A stretch of 64,000 bases of DNA from positions 33,422,774 through 33,486,773 of the forward strand of contig CM034539.1 of NCBI GenBank assembly GCA_020002185.1, written 5' to 3'. The stretch comes from Paraescarpia echinospica (Eukaryota; Annelida; Polychaeta; Sabellida; Siboglinidae). Below the pieces are notes generated by a model, which ran no database searches, was not told the origin of the DNA, and saw only the letters and a program-made list of their open reading frames with translations. Shown here piece by piece: positions 1-11,899 of this stretch (position 1 is its first letter; every line of letters starts with the position of its first letter). Both the position numbers and the translations under genes were made by a program.

Positions 1-1273
1 TATTTCTTAGGGACGTAAAACAGTTATTTGAACTACGTTGCATTTGGCCTTATTTTTCTCTCAGCCGCAAGCTTATGCCAATGATATATGGCGGAGAGTA
101 ATTGCATCATGAGGCCCACCCTTCCTTTAGGCACTGCTACACAATTAATGTCATTTTAAGTTGTGTGCTCGTGGCAGTATCCATGTATCACCGACTAATG
201 CATGGCTATGTTTCAATGTGCATACGTCACAAATGAGTATTATCGCACGCGTAACGAGTCAATCACATGTAAAGGATACACATAATTTATTTGCCTGTCC
301 TAGAATAAGATTCTGGTAGAAAAGCCTATATTGGGTAGTTTGTCATATGAAATAAAATCGGACCTCGTTTTACGGTCACCTCAGTAATTCAACCATCTCG
401 CAATTATGGTAATTTACGGACAGTCCCAAATTATTTGTGTAACAGTGAAGTATCGGAAATTAGTCCCGCTAATATGGCCACCTTGCTATTCGGGACAACC
501 TGTCCCAGTCCCAAAAGTGGCATAAATAGTGAGGTTCCACTGGATATAGTTCATTACCACGGGTCACGCGCTAACCGAATCTGCAGTTGTCCCTGCTCTG
601 TAACTCCACAAGTATTACCCTGTAAAGTATCAAGCTTAACCCCAACACAGTGTCCATATTGACAGACAATTTACTGTGCCTTTGTGGTATGCGCCGTACA
701 ACAGACGAGCAATGACACATACAACTCACCTTCTAGACCGTCGTGCTGCGAAACAGTCCGGACAAACGAGTTATGTTGTCATATTTATTGGATGCGCAGT
801 AGACGTACCGCGATGCCCGATGGTCGGACTTTACCAAACGCTGGCTCGGCAAGTGGTCGCCGCCAACCAGCGCTTTGAAGTATGAAATGTCAAAAAAAGT
901 GTAGAATCCTCCGCGCGCCACTAAACACTGCAGGCAAATTAACGATCTCTGTCACGCGTCATCTTCACGCCACTATGCCCTTACGTTTGTATCACTGCTG
1001 TGGATAAACATTGCAATTAAAGTGTCATATACAACTGCAAATTATTGTAAATAGCGAACATTCATTTGATATTTCTGGTTACGTTGCATCAGTAAATATT
1101 CCTGACTTACATCGGTTTGAATTTGTTTTCATAAAATCGTCGGAGCCGTGACATGAACAGATGGATGATATATGTAATACGTTTAACGAGTGACGACGTG
1201 TGCTTGGATGCGTCGGTACTAAGATTTCTGCTTTAGTTTAATATTAGTCGACCTATTTTTCACACATTGACTC
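1..1273. other. No gene recognised (upstream of secreted-protein exons)
   Basis: No open frame here has convincing exon borders plus recognisable protein character. A cysteine-containing open stretch at about 435-662 was considered, but it lacks a donor in the phase required by the next exon. The stretch is probably an intron of the secreted-protein gene whose exons follow. Confidence 0.4.
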
Positions 1274-1880
1274 TCTGACTGACTGACTGACTGATTCACT
1301 CACTCACTCACTCACTCACTCACTCACTCACTCACTCACTCACTCACTCACTCACTCACTCACTCACTCACTCACTCACTCACTCACTCACTCACTCACT
1401 CACTCACTCACTCACTCACTCACTCACTCACTCACTCACTCACTCACTCACTCACTCACTCACTCACTCACTCACTCACTCACTCACTCACTCACTCACT
1501 CACTCACTCACTCACTCACTCACTCACTCACTCACTCACTCACTCACTCACTCACTCACTCACTCACTCACTCACTCACTCACTCACTCACTCACTCACT
1601 CACTCACTCACTCACTCACTCACTCACTCACTCACTCACTCACTCACTCACTCACTCACTCACTCACTCACTCACTCACTCACTCACTCGCTCGCTCGCT
1701 CACTCACTCACTCACTCACTCACTCACTCACTCACTCACTCACTCACTCACTCACTCACTCACTCACTCACTCACTCACTCACTCACTCACTCACTCACT
1801 CACTCACTCACTCACTCACTCAATCACTCAATCACTCACTCACTCACTCACTCACTCACTCACTCAATCACTCACACACT
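1274..1880. repeat. TCAC/CACT tetranucleotide microsatellite (~600 bp)
   Basis: A short (GACT)n lead-in passes into an almost uninterrupted CACT array of about 580 bp. It is broken only by a few CGCT and CAAT variants near 1688-1700 and 1820-1880. It lies upstream of exon 2326-2416, so it is probably intronic. Confidence 0.97.
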
Positions 1881-2325
1881 CGCCTATGGGAAAACCAAAA
1901 GTGTGCTGACCCCTGGTGTGTGCGGAGCTGCGAGGTCGATTATACGCCGGTGCGAACAAACTTATTTCCACTTGAAACTGGCAGCAACACTTCCGGGCAG
2001 CAACACATTCACAAACACACACACACGCACGTGCGCACGCACGCACACAGGCACACACGCTCACATTATCGCCCTCATATTCGAAGCCATATTTTGTTTA
2101 ATATGACCTCTTTGTGCATAGCTCTTATATGTTTATATGTTTTCTTCATGATTATATTTTGACATCTTGGTAAGATATTTCTCTCTCTGGTATTGGGGCA
2201 AATGTCAATCTCCTAACATTTAAACGTGTTATTATAATATTATGAAATAACATGTATTGCAAATACTATTGTACATGCCAGATGCCGCTGCCATTTTATT
2301 TTATATCGATTTTGTCACTGCACAG

Positions 2326-2416
2326 CTATGTTTCATTTGTCATAGAGTTTGGATTAAATATTTTCTACGGGGCAGACTTTAAGATTGACGTGTGCGCCTT
2401 GAAGATGACAACGACG
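2326..2416 (+). CDS. Secreted-protein gene, internal exon (1 of 5 visible)
   Basis: Bounded by a CACAG acceptor and a strong GTATGT donor. It opens with the last base of a codon split with an unseen upstream exon and ends in phase 0. The 30 following codons begin YVSFVIEFGLNIFYGADF and end KMTTT. The next exon at 3021 also begins in phase 0, and the joined peptide reads as one beta-rich segment. The alternating hydrophobic pattern suits an extracellular beta-sheet domain. I do not recognise the family with certainty. The general look recalls large secreted or lipid-transfer-type proteins of invertebrates, but that is impression rather than proof. The upstream exon, which must end in phase 2, was not found in 1-2325. 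Confidence 0.7.
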
Positions 2417-3020
2417 GTATGTGAAGCATTTAAGTAATAGACGTTGAGAGATACAATACAACATTAGTGGATGCATGTGTTGTTTGAATTAAGTACACCT
2501 ACATCGAATACGTGTATCTAAATACAAAAAGTTATTATTATTGGCAACGTGTTTTAACGTGTACTTGGACAGACGCAAGTTTGTCACTAGTGCCAAATAG
2601 ACGTTCCGGCCTATACATTATTTGCCTAATATGTGTTATGTAATGATCATTTGAGAGACGTGTTTGGAAACACATTACGTTTATACTCTGCTTGAAATAT
2701 TGAATGGTAATTAAGCTTTATTTTAAAAATAAAACTACAATTCCTGTTCATTTATATTTCGTATGGCACTTGAATTAAATTATTTTGTGTGAAATGTTCC
2801 TATCCGTGAGAAAAACGATAACTTACCATTATATCCGATGATTAGTGGGTTAAGGCTATACAGTACACTGTGACATACGAAAATATGACTTTGTCTGCCG
2901 CGAGGATCAAGCTAACTATTAAGTGTGCCGCGAACTTTAAAAAGGTTGAGAAGCACTGATATAGGTCAACATAGATACGTCCGAGTTTGACAATTTGGTT
3001 TTGACGACGCATGCTTGCAG

Positions 3021-3178
3021 GCAACATTACTCCCCCAAGTCAGCACGGAGGTGTATGGATCTGTAGCTGTCGACGTGTGGATATTCAAAGCCGGTGTGAC
3101 GATTAGCGGCAAGTTCCTCACGACCAGTTTCCCAACGAAAATGCAACTAGAGTTCAACAAATTTCCCATCCAGCTAAG
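3021..3178 (+). CDS. Secreted-protein gene, internal exon (2 of 5)
   Basis: Acceptor TTGCAG and donor GTAACG bound a 158-bp exon that starts in phase 0, matching the preceding exon, and ends in phase 2. Its 52 codons include EVYGSVAVDVWIFKAGVTI, then a GKFLTTSFPTKMQLEFNKFP segment. The regular alternation of hydrophobic and polar residues indicates beta strands. There is no membrane segment. No function can be assigned from this exon alone. Codon use and GC content are clearly coding compared with the AT-rich flanks. Confidence 0.78.
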
Positions 3179-3559
3179 GTAACGTTTTTTTTCACGGATA
3201 TAGGTAGAGAGATGAACAGTTACCACTGCGCCACAAAGCTCAGATGGAATTTCATGTTGAATTGTACTGCGTATTTGGTTAACCAACACCCACAACAAAT
3301 ATTGCGTGTCGTCCCATTACAGCGTGACAGTCTGTTGAAGCATGAACCTGTTGAGATTGACAGTTTTTGAGCCATGCAGTTTCATGTTCTCTACATACTC
3401 ACTATGGTCTTCATACAATAACTAGACTGTGTCCATCATGGCACCGCATATTGAGTTATTGACAACACTGTTATAAAGTAAGCACGGGCATCCATATATT
3501 ACAGCCACATATTGGATAAATTGATATTGCGTTAGTGTAGTCAGGGTTAAACGGCACGC

Positions 3560-3735
3560 TGGTACGACCCATTTTGTAATATGAACACATTTTGTAATAA
3601 AATCGGGCCCATTTTGTAATACCGACCCATTTTGTAATAGCAGCAGGCCCATTTTGTAACATCTTCATCATATGATGATGATGATGACGACGAAGATGAA
3701 TGAAGAACAATACGATGATGATAGAAAAAAGGAGA
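3560..3735. repeat. Short minisatellite (CCATTTTGTAAT motif) followed by GAT-rich tract
   Basis: About five spaced copies of CATTTTGTAA occur at intervals of roughly 18-24 bp (3568-3660). They are followed by an ATGATGATG/GACGAAGAT tract to about 3735. The open frame that crosses it on the minus strand is repeat-derived. Confidence 0.75.
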
Positions 3736-4619
3736 TGATGAATATGAATATAAAGATGGTTATCAAGACGAAAATTATGATAATTGTTTGTGATGATACG
3801 CATCACCAAATATAACACTAAATGGTAATTTATAACAAAATTAATATGGTAGTTCCGTGGGTCATCTAATAAATAAATTAGTGGATATCTTAAAAGATGA
3901 AACGATTATTTTTAGTTGACCATCCAGTTTTGTTTATTTGAAATGAGGTCTTTATTTGTTGCAGCTAACTATTAATTTTGATTGTTCCTATGTCCCCTTG
4001 ACTTACGTGTGTATTTTCATCTTAGACGGTTTGAACCTCGAGCGCCAAACTTTCAGGGATTAATTTACGACCCCACGATAAGGACGTAAGAGCTATATAT
4101 TTTCAAAATATCTCACATATGTCAAGATTCTCACCTTTTATGGGGTAAATCAGTTGTTCGGACGTAAAACGTAATGTGCGCATAATACATGAAATAAACA
4201 TTTCCGTAGTAGTAAATAAAACATTACTTTATTTTATCTGCACCACTCAAAGCACCAACGATAATATATAATATATATACATAATGCGTTTTTTCAGTTT
4301 CTTGTTGTTATCATTGTGGTGATATGTTTATAGTTTTGGACAGCAAAACTTTGACTAAAAGAACTGCGATCGTACTCTAATCGAACGTAAACAGCTGCGT
4401 GCTGTTCCATCTGGCTATCTCAAAATCTTATTTTTGAGCCCTATTGCGAGATAGGGGTTTCAGCTTTATGCCCCAAACGTTGCATTATGCCACAAGCCAG
4501 TCTATGGTCCCGTGCGATAACCGAGGAAAGAGTAACAAGCGCGAACGTCTGAGCATGAAAGCAATAGGCGTGGACGTCTGAATAGGAAGGCAATTAAGTG
4601 CAGACCTTTTATTATACCA

Positions 4620-4860
4620 CATAGGCGTGTCTAGGGACGCCTGAGGGCACGCGCACCCCTAGACCTTTGGAATTTGTACGTGACCGTGCCCCTGGATCTT
4701 TTTGAATGTGCCCCCGTGAGTGAAGTTATGGCGCAGCGCAGCAACGAAACATTTTCAACAGCACCCTCTCCCTGTTTTCTGTTGTCACCAGTGGAGCCGA
4801 GACAGGAGACAGACAGACAGACAGACAGCGAGAAGATGAGATGGTGTAAAGTTACGGCCA
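4620..4860 (+). mobile_element. Copy of a small non-autonomous DNA element (related to 43969-44306)
   Basis: Begins CATAGGCGTG and contains CCCCTAGACCTTT, GTGCCCC and ATTTTCAACAGCACCC blocks. These recur, diverged, in the reverse complement of the 43969-44306 element. A short (GACA)n run lies near 4800-4828. Ends are not well defined here, and no coding capacity was seen. Confidence 0.5.
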
Positions 4861-5445
4861 CGCAGCTCATTTGCTCATCGAAACATAAAACGTAATGAGC
4901 GCGTAATACGTAAAACGTAACCTAACAACCGCAGAAACCACGCGGCGCGGAAAACAACTTCGGGTAAACGACCCCTGCGTCATAAACTTGCTATGTGGAG
5001 TAGACGCAGACACAGTAATGCATATGTCTACCCTCATGCCAATAGCATAGCAATACGAAAATTGTTTGACAATTGTACACTATCACGACTAGGGCTGTGT
5101 TTTCTAACAATTGGTAAATATTACTTTCACGATTGTCTTCTACCAAGACATCCCTTACGGGATGCCGTCAGGTGACGGGCATTTTTGCTAGTCAATGTAA
5201 TACGTATTGAGTTATTGTCGTCATCCTATGTGGCATGCATCCTGTGTGATATCCATAAAATACAGCCACATAAATGGTTATTGTTGTCAATACTGTATGG
5301 CGCGCACACGCCTATCTAAGTAACACATATTGGGTTATTGTTGTCACTGTCATAGTTCAAGCATGGTTGGCGAGATTATAATGGCATGTGCTGGATTAAG
5401 ATTGCCTTCTGTACTATATTGCATTACTTGTTGTTACTGGAATAG

Positions 5446-5656
5446 GGCGCGTATGGATCTTGAGATAATACCACTGCGCATTGAGTTCCGGGTAATCGCC
5501 AAAGTAAAGATCTGCCTCTGGAAATGTTGGACGAAGACACTGTTTAACAAGGTGTTGTGGAAGTTTCAACTACCGACGATCAAAGTCAACATATTTAATT
5601 ACAAGGATGCGGAGCCCGACAAGTCACCTCCTTCGTTCGGCGTTTACGACGCAGAG
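5446..5656 (+). CDS. Secreted-protein gene, internal exon (3 of 5)
   Basis: The acceptor AATAG precedes a base that completes the codon split in the previous exon, and the exon ends in phase 0 at a GTAAAT donor, giving 70 full codons. The peptide opens ARMDLEIIPLRIEFRVIAKV, continues through a tryptophan- and cysteine-containing stretch (CLWKCWTKTLFNKVLWKFQL), and ends with DAEPDKSPPSFGVYDAE. The first half is amphipathic beta-strand-like, and the SPPSF segment looks like an inter-domain linker. This is the longest and clearest exon of the gene. Phase agreement on both sides strongly supports it as a real expressed exon. Confidence 0.82.
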
Positions 5657-6586
5657 GTAAATGTTGCGTAGGGGTGGTTTTAGTAGATCGCGTGTGTATA
5701 TGATATACACACATCCAAATCAACGTAATAATAACATGTATTGTTTTTAAGTTTAACACTGATTTACCAGGTCGTTGATGTACAGGAGTGCGAGGCACTC
5801 AATACATTTTCGTAAATACCAACCTTGAGAGAAAATTCACGGTATCAAATTATACATTTTGGGTAATTAAAGATGTATATGTTTCACTAACGTGGATACC
5901 CTCCACGGCATATTTTAAATTTTAAATGGTATCAATTATAATTTAATTAAACGAATTGAAAAAAGATGTTATATCCGTTAACTTGAGGAATGTGTTTCCC
6001 ATCTATATAAAATGATGTGTATTTCATCGATAGCATCTTGAAAAAAAAATATATTTACGGTAGGCTAACACGTTTGCGCAGTTTGTTTAAACCAGCATTG
6101 CAAGGTTGCTGTATTGCTTATCTACATACTACGAATCCCTTCAAACAGACGTAGTGAGTAGTCGCTCCTTCTCGAGGTTTATAGGTTGGTTTATAAGTAG
6201 TTTAACTTAACGCCAACGAACTATACGCTACTTCCCGGTCTTGTAATTGATCTACGTTATTTTGTTGATATTTTGAACACGATTTTGTTTAAAGTGCTGT
6301 AGTTGCATAAACAGGTTGTACATTGTGTTTATGGTATTGTATAAGTATGCACATCATGAATAACGTCAAGCACCGTAGCCTGTGGGTTGCAACAGATTCG
6401 TATGCACCCCTATCCCCGCAGAGGTAAAATAGTGTTCCGTTTGGGGAACTACTTCGACTTGTTTGTTTCTTCTGAATACTGCCAAAATTTAGAGATTCAT
6501 CCAAGAATCCTACCAATATTTCTGTCCATACACAAATACATACATAGATTTCAGTGTTTTCAAATCTGATATTTGTTTGTTGTAAG

Positions 6587-6686
6587 AAACCGGACGAATA
6601 TGCGGAGGAGTCGTCGAGAAGACGACGATCTGTGGACGCCGAGGCTGGCGAGAACGAAAAGACGTGTCGCATCAGTCAACTCAAAG
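6587..6686 (+). CDS. Secreted-protein gene, internal exon (4 of 5) with furin-type site
   Basis: TTGTAAG acceptor and GTAACA donor; phase 0 in, phase 1 out. The 33 codons read KPDEYAEESSRRRRSVDAEA then GENEKTCRISQLKG. The RRRR-SVD sequence within an acidic, disordered linker is a textbook proprotein-convertase (furin) cleavage site. The preceding beta-rich part may therefore be cut from the following domain in the secretory pathway (inference). A cysteine follows shortly after. The site and acidic context are direct observations; actual cleavage is not shown. Confidence 0.78.
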
Positions 6687-6986
6687 GTAACATTTATTAA
6701 TTGTTTTTGTCCTTATTCTGTTTTTGTTTGTTGAATATGAAAATCATATAAAGTTGAATTGTTGTATGGATATGTAATGGCATTGTCAGTATTAATTACA
6801 TTGTGTAGATATGGATATATCACTTGCTAAATGCCAAATGTTGTTGTTAATTGTAAATAATATGTATTATCTAAAGTTTCATGAGTGTCTAATTTATATT
6901 GATGTCACACTGCGAGTCACGCCATAAACGTCGTCACAGTTTTTTTGAAGAAAAACATTAATTAACCATTAAAATACAATAAACAG

Positions 6987-7240
6987 CATAGGCGTCGGAA
7001 TCGGGGAGATGGGGGCTCAGCCCACAATATTTGAGGTGGTGGCTGAGGATAGGATTAGCTCCACCAGTATTTAGAACCTGAAGGGTTATTTTTGGCGAGC
7101 TTCAAGGGGGATGCAAATCGAGGTTTATGGATTTTAGCGGGCTTCAAAAGTGGGTGCAAATCGACGTTTTTGGAGAGTCTGAAGGTATGTTTGTGAGCCT
7201 CAAACGGGCGGGGTGCAATTGGAGTATTATGAAAGCCTCA
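6987..7240. mobile_element. Possible small non-autonomous element
   Basis: Starts GCATAGGCGTCGGAA, like other elements here that open CATAGGCG. It contains two related blocks (GGGATGCAAATCGAGG and GGGTGCAAATCGACG) about 50 bp apart. No end or target duplication was identified. It lies between exons 4 and 5 of the secreted-protein gene. Confidence 0.35.
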
Positions 7241-7969
7241 GTCCCCAATATTCAGCGCGTTCAGACGCATTGCGATGTGTGTGCTGTTAATGCATGCAGG
7301 ATCATTGAACTATAATTAAATTATTATTGCTAACGCACTTCACCTGGGGAACTTTCACAGTTAATATACATTAATACTCAACTGTTGTTACCAACATATT
7401 ACACAATCGCTGCGACGTCGCAATGGATGCTGGCAGATGAATCGCGATGCAATGAAAGTAAGACATTCTTAAAACGAAGCTGCGTGTTCCTTGTCAATAT
7501 TACTAAAATGTTAGTGGCTCAATGAATATGGTGAAGGTGCAATCCCCGCCAAGTCGTCTTTACCAAACCCGTAACAGTGTTGGCCACCTGAATGTTTAAA
7601 TTGCGAAACGTTCAAATAGTACACGAACCGCTCATGCCAAGAACACCTTTATTGGCAATATAGCGCACTCCGGCTAGCCTGGCTGCAAACCTCTTTGATG
7701 ATCGGTGCATACGCGACGTTCCGACATTGAAGACGAGTAATTCAGCAAACGTGCTGCCATTAATCCCCTCTCTGGCTGCTACAGCACAACTGAACAGACA
7801 GCCTCTCAATCGAGAGTACTCGTGTTCGAATTTAAATACTATGTTTAAGTATGCTCCCTCCTCAATACAAAATGTAATTCCTCTTTGTGAACAAATAAAG
7901 TTATTATTATAATTATGCGATTCGATTCAAACCTAGGGAACATTCGATTACGTTACGTTACTTCAGTTC

Positions 7970-8155
7970 CTTTCAGCTGTATGAGTACCTGGCTATAGAC
8001 AGTGGTGGATATCTTCTCGCATTAATCGCCGTGGCTGAATGCTTCCCAGAGAAGATGGTGTTCGATTGAACAGGTCCGCCAGGGAGTAAAGTGTAAAGCG
8101 CTTTGTGCAGTCCTAAAATCTCGATAATGCGCTGTGTAAATAAAACTTATTATTA
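7970..8155 (+). mobile_element. tRNA-derived SINE, 3' part (plus orientation)
   Basis: Contains the family body ATGAGTACCTGGCTATAGAC, then CGCATTAATCGCCGTGGCTG, GTTCGATTGAACAGGTC and an AAAGCGCTTTG block, ending in a TAAATAAAACTTATTATTA tail. The same blocks recur on the minus strand at 10515-10805, 41245-41390 and 43840-44500. This copy lacks the tRNA-like head. Confidence 0.7.
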
Positions 8156-8410
8156 GTGTCACAGTACGGCAGTTTGTCTGCCAAGAACAAAGCAAGGTTG
8201 GTTCGGGTAGTCAAGCCGTGGGACAACATTGTTTGAATCAAACAACTGCAGTTGTGTGATCTTTATGCGAAGGCTTTAAGAAGGAAAGGTGGTCTGATTC
8301 ACCATGATCCCACTTATCCACGGTATGCTGCTGTTGAAACACTGCAGCCTGGTGGACGGCTCAGTTAAAATAACAATTATTACTGTAAAACAACACTAAC
8401 ACATTAATAT

Positions 8411-8605
8411 AAGTGTGTGTGTGTGTGTGTGCGTGCGTGTGTGTGTGTGGTGTTTGCGCGCGCGCGAATGTCATGTTGTACGTGCGTGTATGTGCGTGTG
8501 TACGTGTGTACGCGCGTGTATGTGATGATGTTCATATGTGCGTGTGCGTGTGTGTGTATGTGTGTGTATGTGTGTGTGTGTGTACGTGAGCGCGCGCGCG
8601 TGAAT
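8411..8605. repeat. GT/TG microsatellite
   Basis: Interrupted (TG)n with frequent CG and AT substitutions. Open frames in it on both strands (CVCV or HTHT peptides) are artefacts. Confidence 0.95.
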
Positions 8606-8776
8606 GTGGGGTGGTATATGTATATATGTTTATACGTTTTTTTATGTTCTACTTGTCTTTTAGTGTGTGTGTATCCAATTGAAAATGTCCATTTTATGTT
8701 AAACATTCTATGGACAATAACTGTTTTTTAGTTTTATTAAATTAAACTCATTCCGGTCGTCTTTACATGTGCCCAG

Positions 8777-8931
8777 GTCGACACTTCCTGGATCCGGCTA
8801 TCTCCATCGAATTTGCCGCCGGGGACGACCGCAGCGAGGTAGACATGACCTATACTTTCAGCACGTTCATAGGCGGAAGTGACGTTTCTAAAAGTTCCGT
8901 CGTGCGTGGTCCATCCGTAATAGCCGAGCAG
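8777..8931 (+). CDS. Secreted-protein gene, internal exon (5 of 5 visible)
   Basis: GCCCAG acceptor; the first two bases complete the glycine codon split after exon 6587-6686. It ends in phase 0 at a GTTAGT donor. The 51 codons read HFLDPAISIEFAAGDDRSEV and continue through MTYTFSTFIGGSDVSK to VRGPSVIAEQ. The pattern (charged GDD turn, strand, GGSDV turn) is typical of an extracellular beta-sandwich repeat. I do not assign a domain name. The next exon should begin in phase 0. None was found with confidence, so the gene must continue past the retroelements downstream or be broken by them. Confidence 0.78.
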
Positions 8932-9062
8932 GTTAGTAACCCGTAGAACGGCGCCTGTCTGGCCGCAGAGCGCATGGCGAGTTGCTGCGTTATATCTTCA
9001 CAATCGGATGGGCGATACAATGTCAGATACACTAAGTACACGCATGCTCGCACATACACAAA

Positions 9063-10230
9063 CGTATGAAGATATCACTAAGTGGGTAGACGAGGGATCA
9101 CCAGTAGATATCACATCTACTTAGATTTTCAGAAAGCTTTCGACAAATGCCACATCGAAAATGACTGCTTAAACTAGAGGCCCATGGCATAGGAAATGGG
9201 ATAATTAACTCGATAGAAAACAACGGGTAGTAGTTGGTGGGGAGGCTTCAAACTGGAAATCAGTTTTGAGTGTGGTACCACAGGGATCAGTACTAGGACC
9301 TATGTTATTCCTAATATATATCAACGATTTGGACGATGATATAACAAGCAAGATGTTGACATTTGCGGATGATGCAATCGTGTTTAGAAGGATTAAACGT
9401 GATGGAGATAGACAACATTTAGACGAAGATCTTGATAGGTTGATCAAGTGGTCTGAAAATTTGCAAAGTTGTTTAATTTTGGGAAATGTAAATGCATCCA
9501 CACAGTACATAGGAACGAAGATATATAATATACAATGGGGTACTGTACAAAGTACTACTGTAAAAGAAAAGGACTTAGGGTTAACCATTAGTGCTGATAT
9601 GAAGGTTTCAGAGCAGTTCGTTATTTCAGCTTCAAAGGGAAATCAAATCCTTGGATTAAATAGGCGAAATATAGCATATAAGAAAAAAGAACTAATAATA
9701 CCGTTGTACAAAACGATAGTTAGGCCTCATTTAGAATATTGTATTCAAGCGTGGCGGCCATATCGCAGGAAGAACATAGATATGCTAGAAAGAGTACAGA
9801 GGAGAGGGACTAAAATAATACAAAAACTGAGGGATCTTAGTTACGAAATACGCCTAAAAGAGTATGGTTTAACAACACTAGAGACCAGGAGATTGAGAGA
9901 TCAGATAGAAGAGTTTAACATATTGAATGGTTATGAAAATATTGATAGAAATATTTCTTTCTCAGTTAAGAAAGATAGCAGCAGTGTAGATTAGATATAA
10001 GAAAGTTATCATTTTTACAAAGGACTGTAAATGAATGGAACAGATTATCTGCTGATTGTGTGGGTGCTAGTAGCGTGAATATATTTAATAATAAAACCGA
10101 CACGTACCTCAGAAGGGCGAGATACACGAAGATAAAAAAAAGGTTGGACTCTCGATAAGTCAAAAGGCTTCCTTGTCCACCTGCCATCTAGAGTTAATTC
10201 TCTGGGTGGCAATCTTGTTAAATCTTGTAA
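9063..10230 (+). mobile_element. 5'-truncated CR1-type LINE
   Basis: Carries the C-terminal two thirds of a reverse transcriptase. Decayed fragments of the conserved YLDFQKAFD region occur at 9110-9140 with stops. They are followed by an open frame 9266-9994 containing VPQGSVLGPMLFLIYINDLD, the catalytic FADD box, a LGLTIS motif and the thumb region RPHLEYCIQAWRP. After a frameshift the C-terminus continues at about 9990-10159 (TVNEWNRLSADCV to a TAA). An AT-rich tail with (TA)n follows. It lies downstream of the last visible secreted-protein exon. It is 5' truncated, as is usual for LINE insertion by target-primed reverse transcription, and is dead: several stops and a frameshift. Confidence 0.85.
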
Positions 10231-10514
10231 AATCTTATATATATATATATATATATATAAAACACTATTACCTTACAACTACCTACTATTATTGCCAGAA
10301 TTACAGACAGCACAGGACTGCACGGCAGTGTAATAGTATTTCGGCTAATATTAGGTTTTGAGGTCCATTAGCCTGCTTCTGTGTTCACTCTCTCATATAT
10401 TCAATTTACATCGTTTCTCCGCTAAGGTTACGTTGTGTCCTCTTGCGATAATACCCTTCTTAAGTGAGAAAAATAACACAATATATATCAATATGTGCAT
10501 AACGTTATAACTGT

Positions 10515-10805
10515 CCAAAGCGCGTTACACTGTACACCCTAGCAGACCTGTTCAATCGATTACCATTTTGACTTCTCTTGGATGTATTCAGCCACGCTCC
10601 AATTAATGCGCGAACGATATTTGTGCACACATAGCCACCAATTTATATAGCCAGGTACTCATTTGTATTGCTGAGTGAAATGGGGCAAAGCAGAGTGAAC
10701 AGATCTGCCTAAGGTTGGAAACAGCAGCACAGGATTCGAACTCGGGTTCTCTCGTTTGAGAGTGCGATGCTCTAGCAACTGCGTCATTGCGCACCACACA
10801 AACAA
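10515..10805 (-). mobile_element. tRNA-derived SINE, near full length
   Basis: On the minus strand the head reads GACGCAGTTGCTAGAGCATC (box A region), then CACTCTCAAACGAGAG (anticodon-arm region), then a box B, GAGTTCGAATCC (plus 10732-10744). The body includes ATGAGTACCTGGCTAT and the end contains GCGCTTTGGACAG. This is the most complete copy in the window and defines the family. Confidence 0.8.
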
Positions 10806-11643
10806 CAGTTGTGCTTGTATTTCGTTGTTGCATGTTGTCATGAACAGGTAGTTCTCAAGTCGGCATTGTTGCTATACTAAAGTAACTCACTCAGTAGTAG
10901 TCTTTCGAAACTGCAACCAAGAATACATGTATTAATCTGTATGAAAAGGAGGCTGTATTATTATGTATACACCTAGTGAACGTGGAAATCAGTTTGCACA
11001 GGGAAATGCATTATGTAAAGTCATTGTGTTAGTCAATACGATAACAATTCACTTTGGTTGCTGTTCGTAATCATTGTAGTGAGGTGAACAGACTATCACT
11101 AATTTCAGGTTAGTGTTAAAAAGTTGGTTTTCTATGTCACCTGTTTGGAACAATATTGGTCTGACTCTATAAAGACCATTGGGGTGGACCGGGGGGATTT
11201 AGGAAACAAATTGAAAAAGCTTTATCTTCTGAACAACACATTCAACAGCATCATGCGTTGTCTCTGTAGTTTCCTACCGAGGAGTCACTAATATATCGAA
11301 TGCGTATCGTGCTTAGATGAATAATCAGCATACACGTACGATATCACACTGATACTGGGTGTGATCGCTACGTTTCAGAGTGGGTGGTATACTCATTACG
11401 AGCGACAAACGGCATTAGACGTGATCAGTATGACGGGCAGCAGTTTAAAGGAAATAACAACAAGGCATTAGCTAAAATCCGTTTTCCATGTGTACACAAA
11501 GATTAACATTGTATGTAACATTTGACAACATTAAAAAAATACAGAAAAATACGTTTGTAGACAAAATTCTATTTTAAACCCGTCTGTGTAGAGATTCCCG
11601 CAGAAAGTTGAAATTTAATGAGCTAGGCGATCACGTGGTATCG
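10806..11643. other. Unannotated spacer upstream of P2X7-like exon
   Basis: No exon, RNA gene or repeat was recognised. The final ~60 bp before 11644 is a plausible promoter region for the P2X7-like exon. Confidence 0.4.
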
Positions 11644-11651
11644 TGACGTCA
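11644..11651. promoter_or_regulatory. TGACGTCA cAMP-response-type element
   Basis: Perfect palindromic CRE consensus, 70 bp upstream of the ATG at 11721. An identical site lies just upstream of the convergent THAP gene (17146-17153). Function is inferred from the match only. Confidence 0.5.
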
Positions 11652-11720
11652 ATGCCGACTCGCGGCTTTGTTGACATCTATGCATCGCCATTGTTGTTCT
11701 CTCCATTCTCTTGTAACATC

Positions 11721-11899
11721 ATGGCTAGTGGGAGTTTCGCAGAGTTTCAAGTGAAATCATACGATTTTGAGCCACTAGCGGGAACGGTTACAGCGGATGA
11801 TTCGTCTAATTCCGCTCTTTCCGAGCGTTTCAGCGACGGTAGCGAAGAAGATGATGCGGAGTCGGACAGTCACAATGTTCGCTCATGCAACACCGACTG
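11721..11899 (+). CDS. P2X7-like (transposon-associated) protein, first exon
   Basis: ATG at 11721 opens 59 codons (MASGSFAEFQVKSYDFEPLA...) rich in acidic and serine residues, ending CNTDW, with the tryptophan codon split by a GTAAGC donor. Many multi-copy invertebrate genes annotated as P2X purinoceptor 7-like share this layout: YxFEP near the start, an acidic stretch, then a NTDWC-x-C zinc-binding entry. The following cysteine-rich exon was not found, so the gene is partial or broken. An in-frame upstream ATG at 11652 would add 23 residues; I prefer 11721 because it gives the usual short N-terminus. A CRE lies 70 bp upstream. The family assignment rests on memory of the motif order. Confidence 0.55.

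Noticed and set aside
435..662. Possible upstream exon of the secreted-protein gene
   Set aside because: Cysteines and an acceptor-like ACAG are present, but no donor in the required phase 2 and no similarity to the neighbouring exons.
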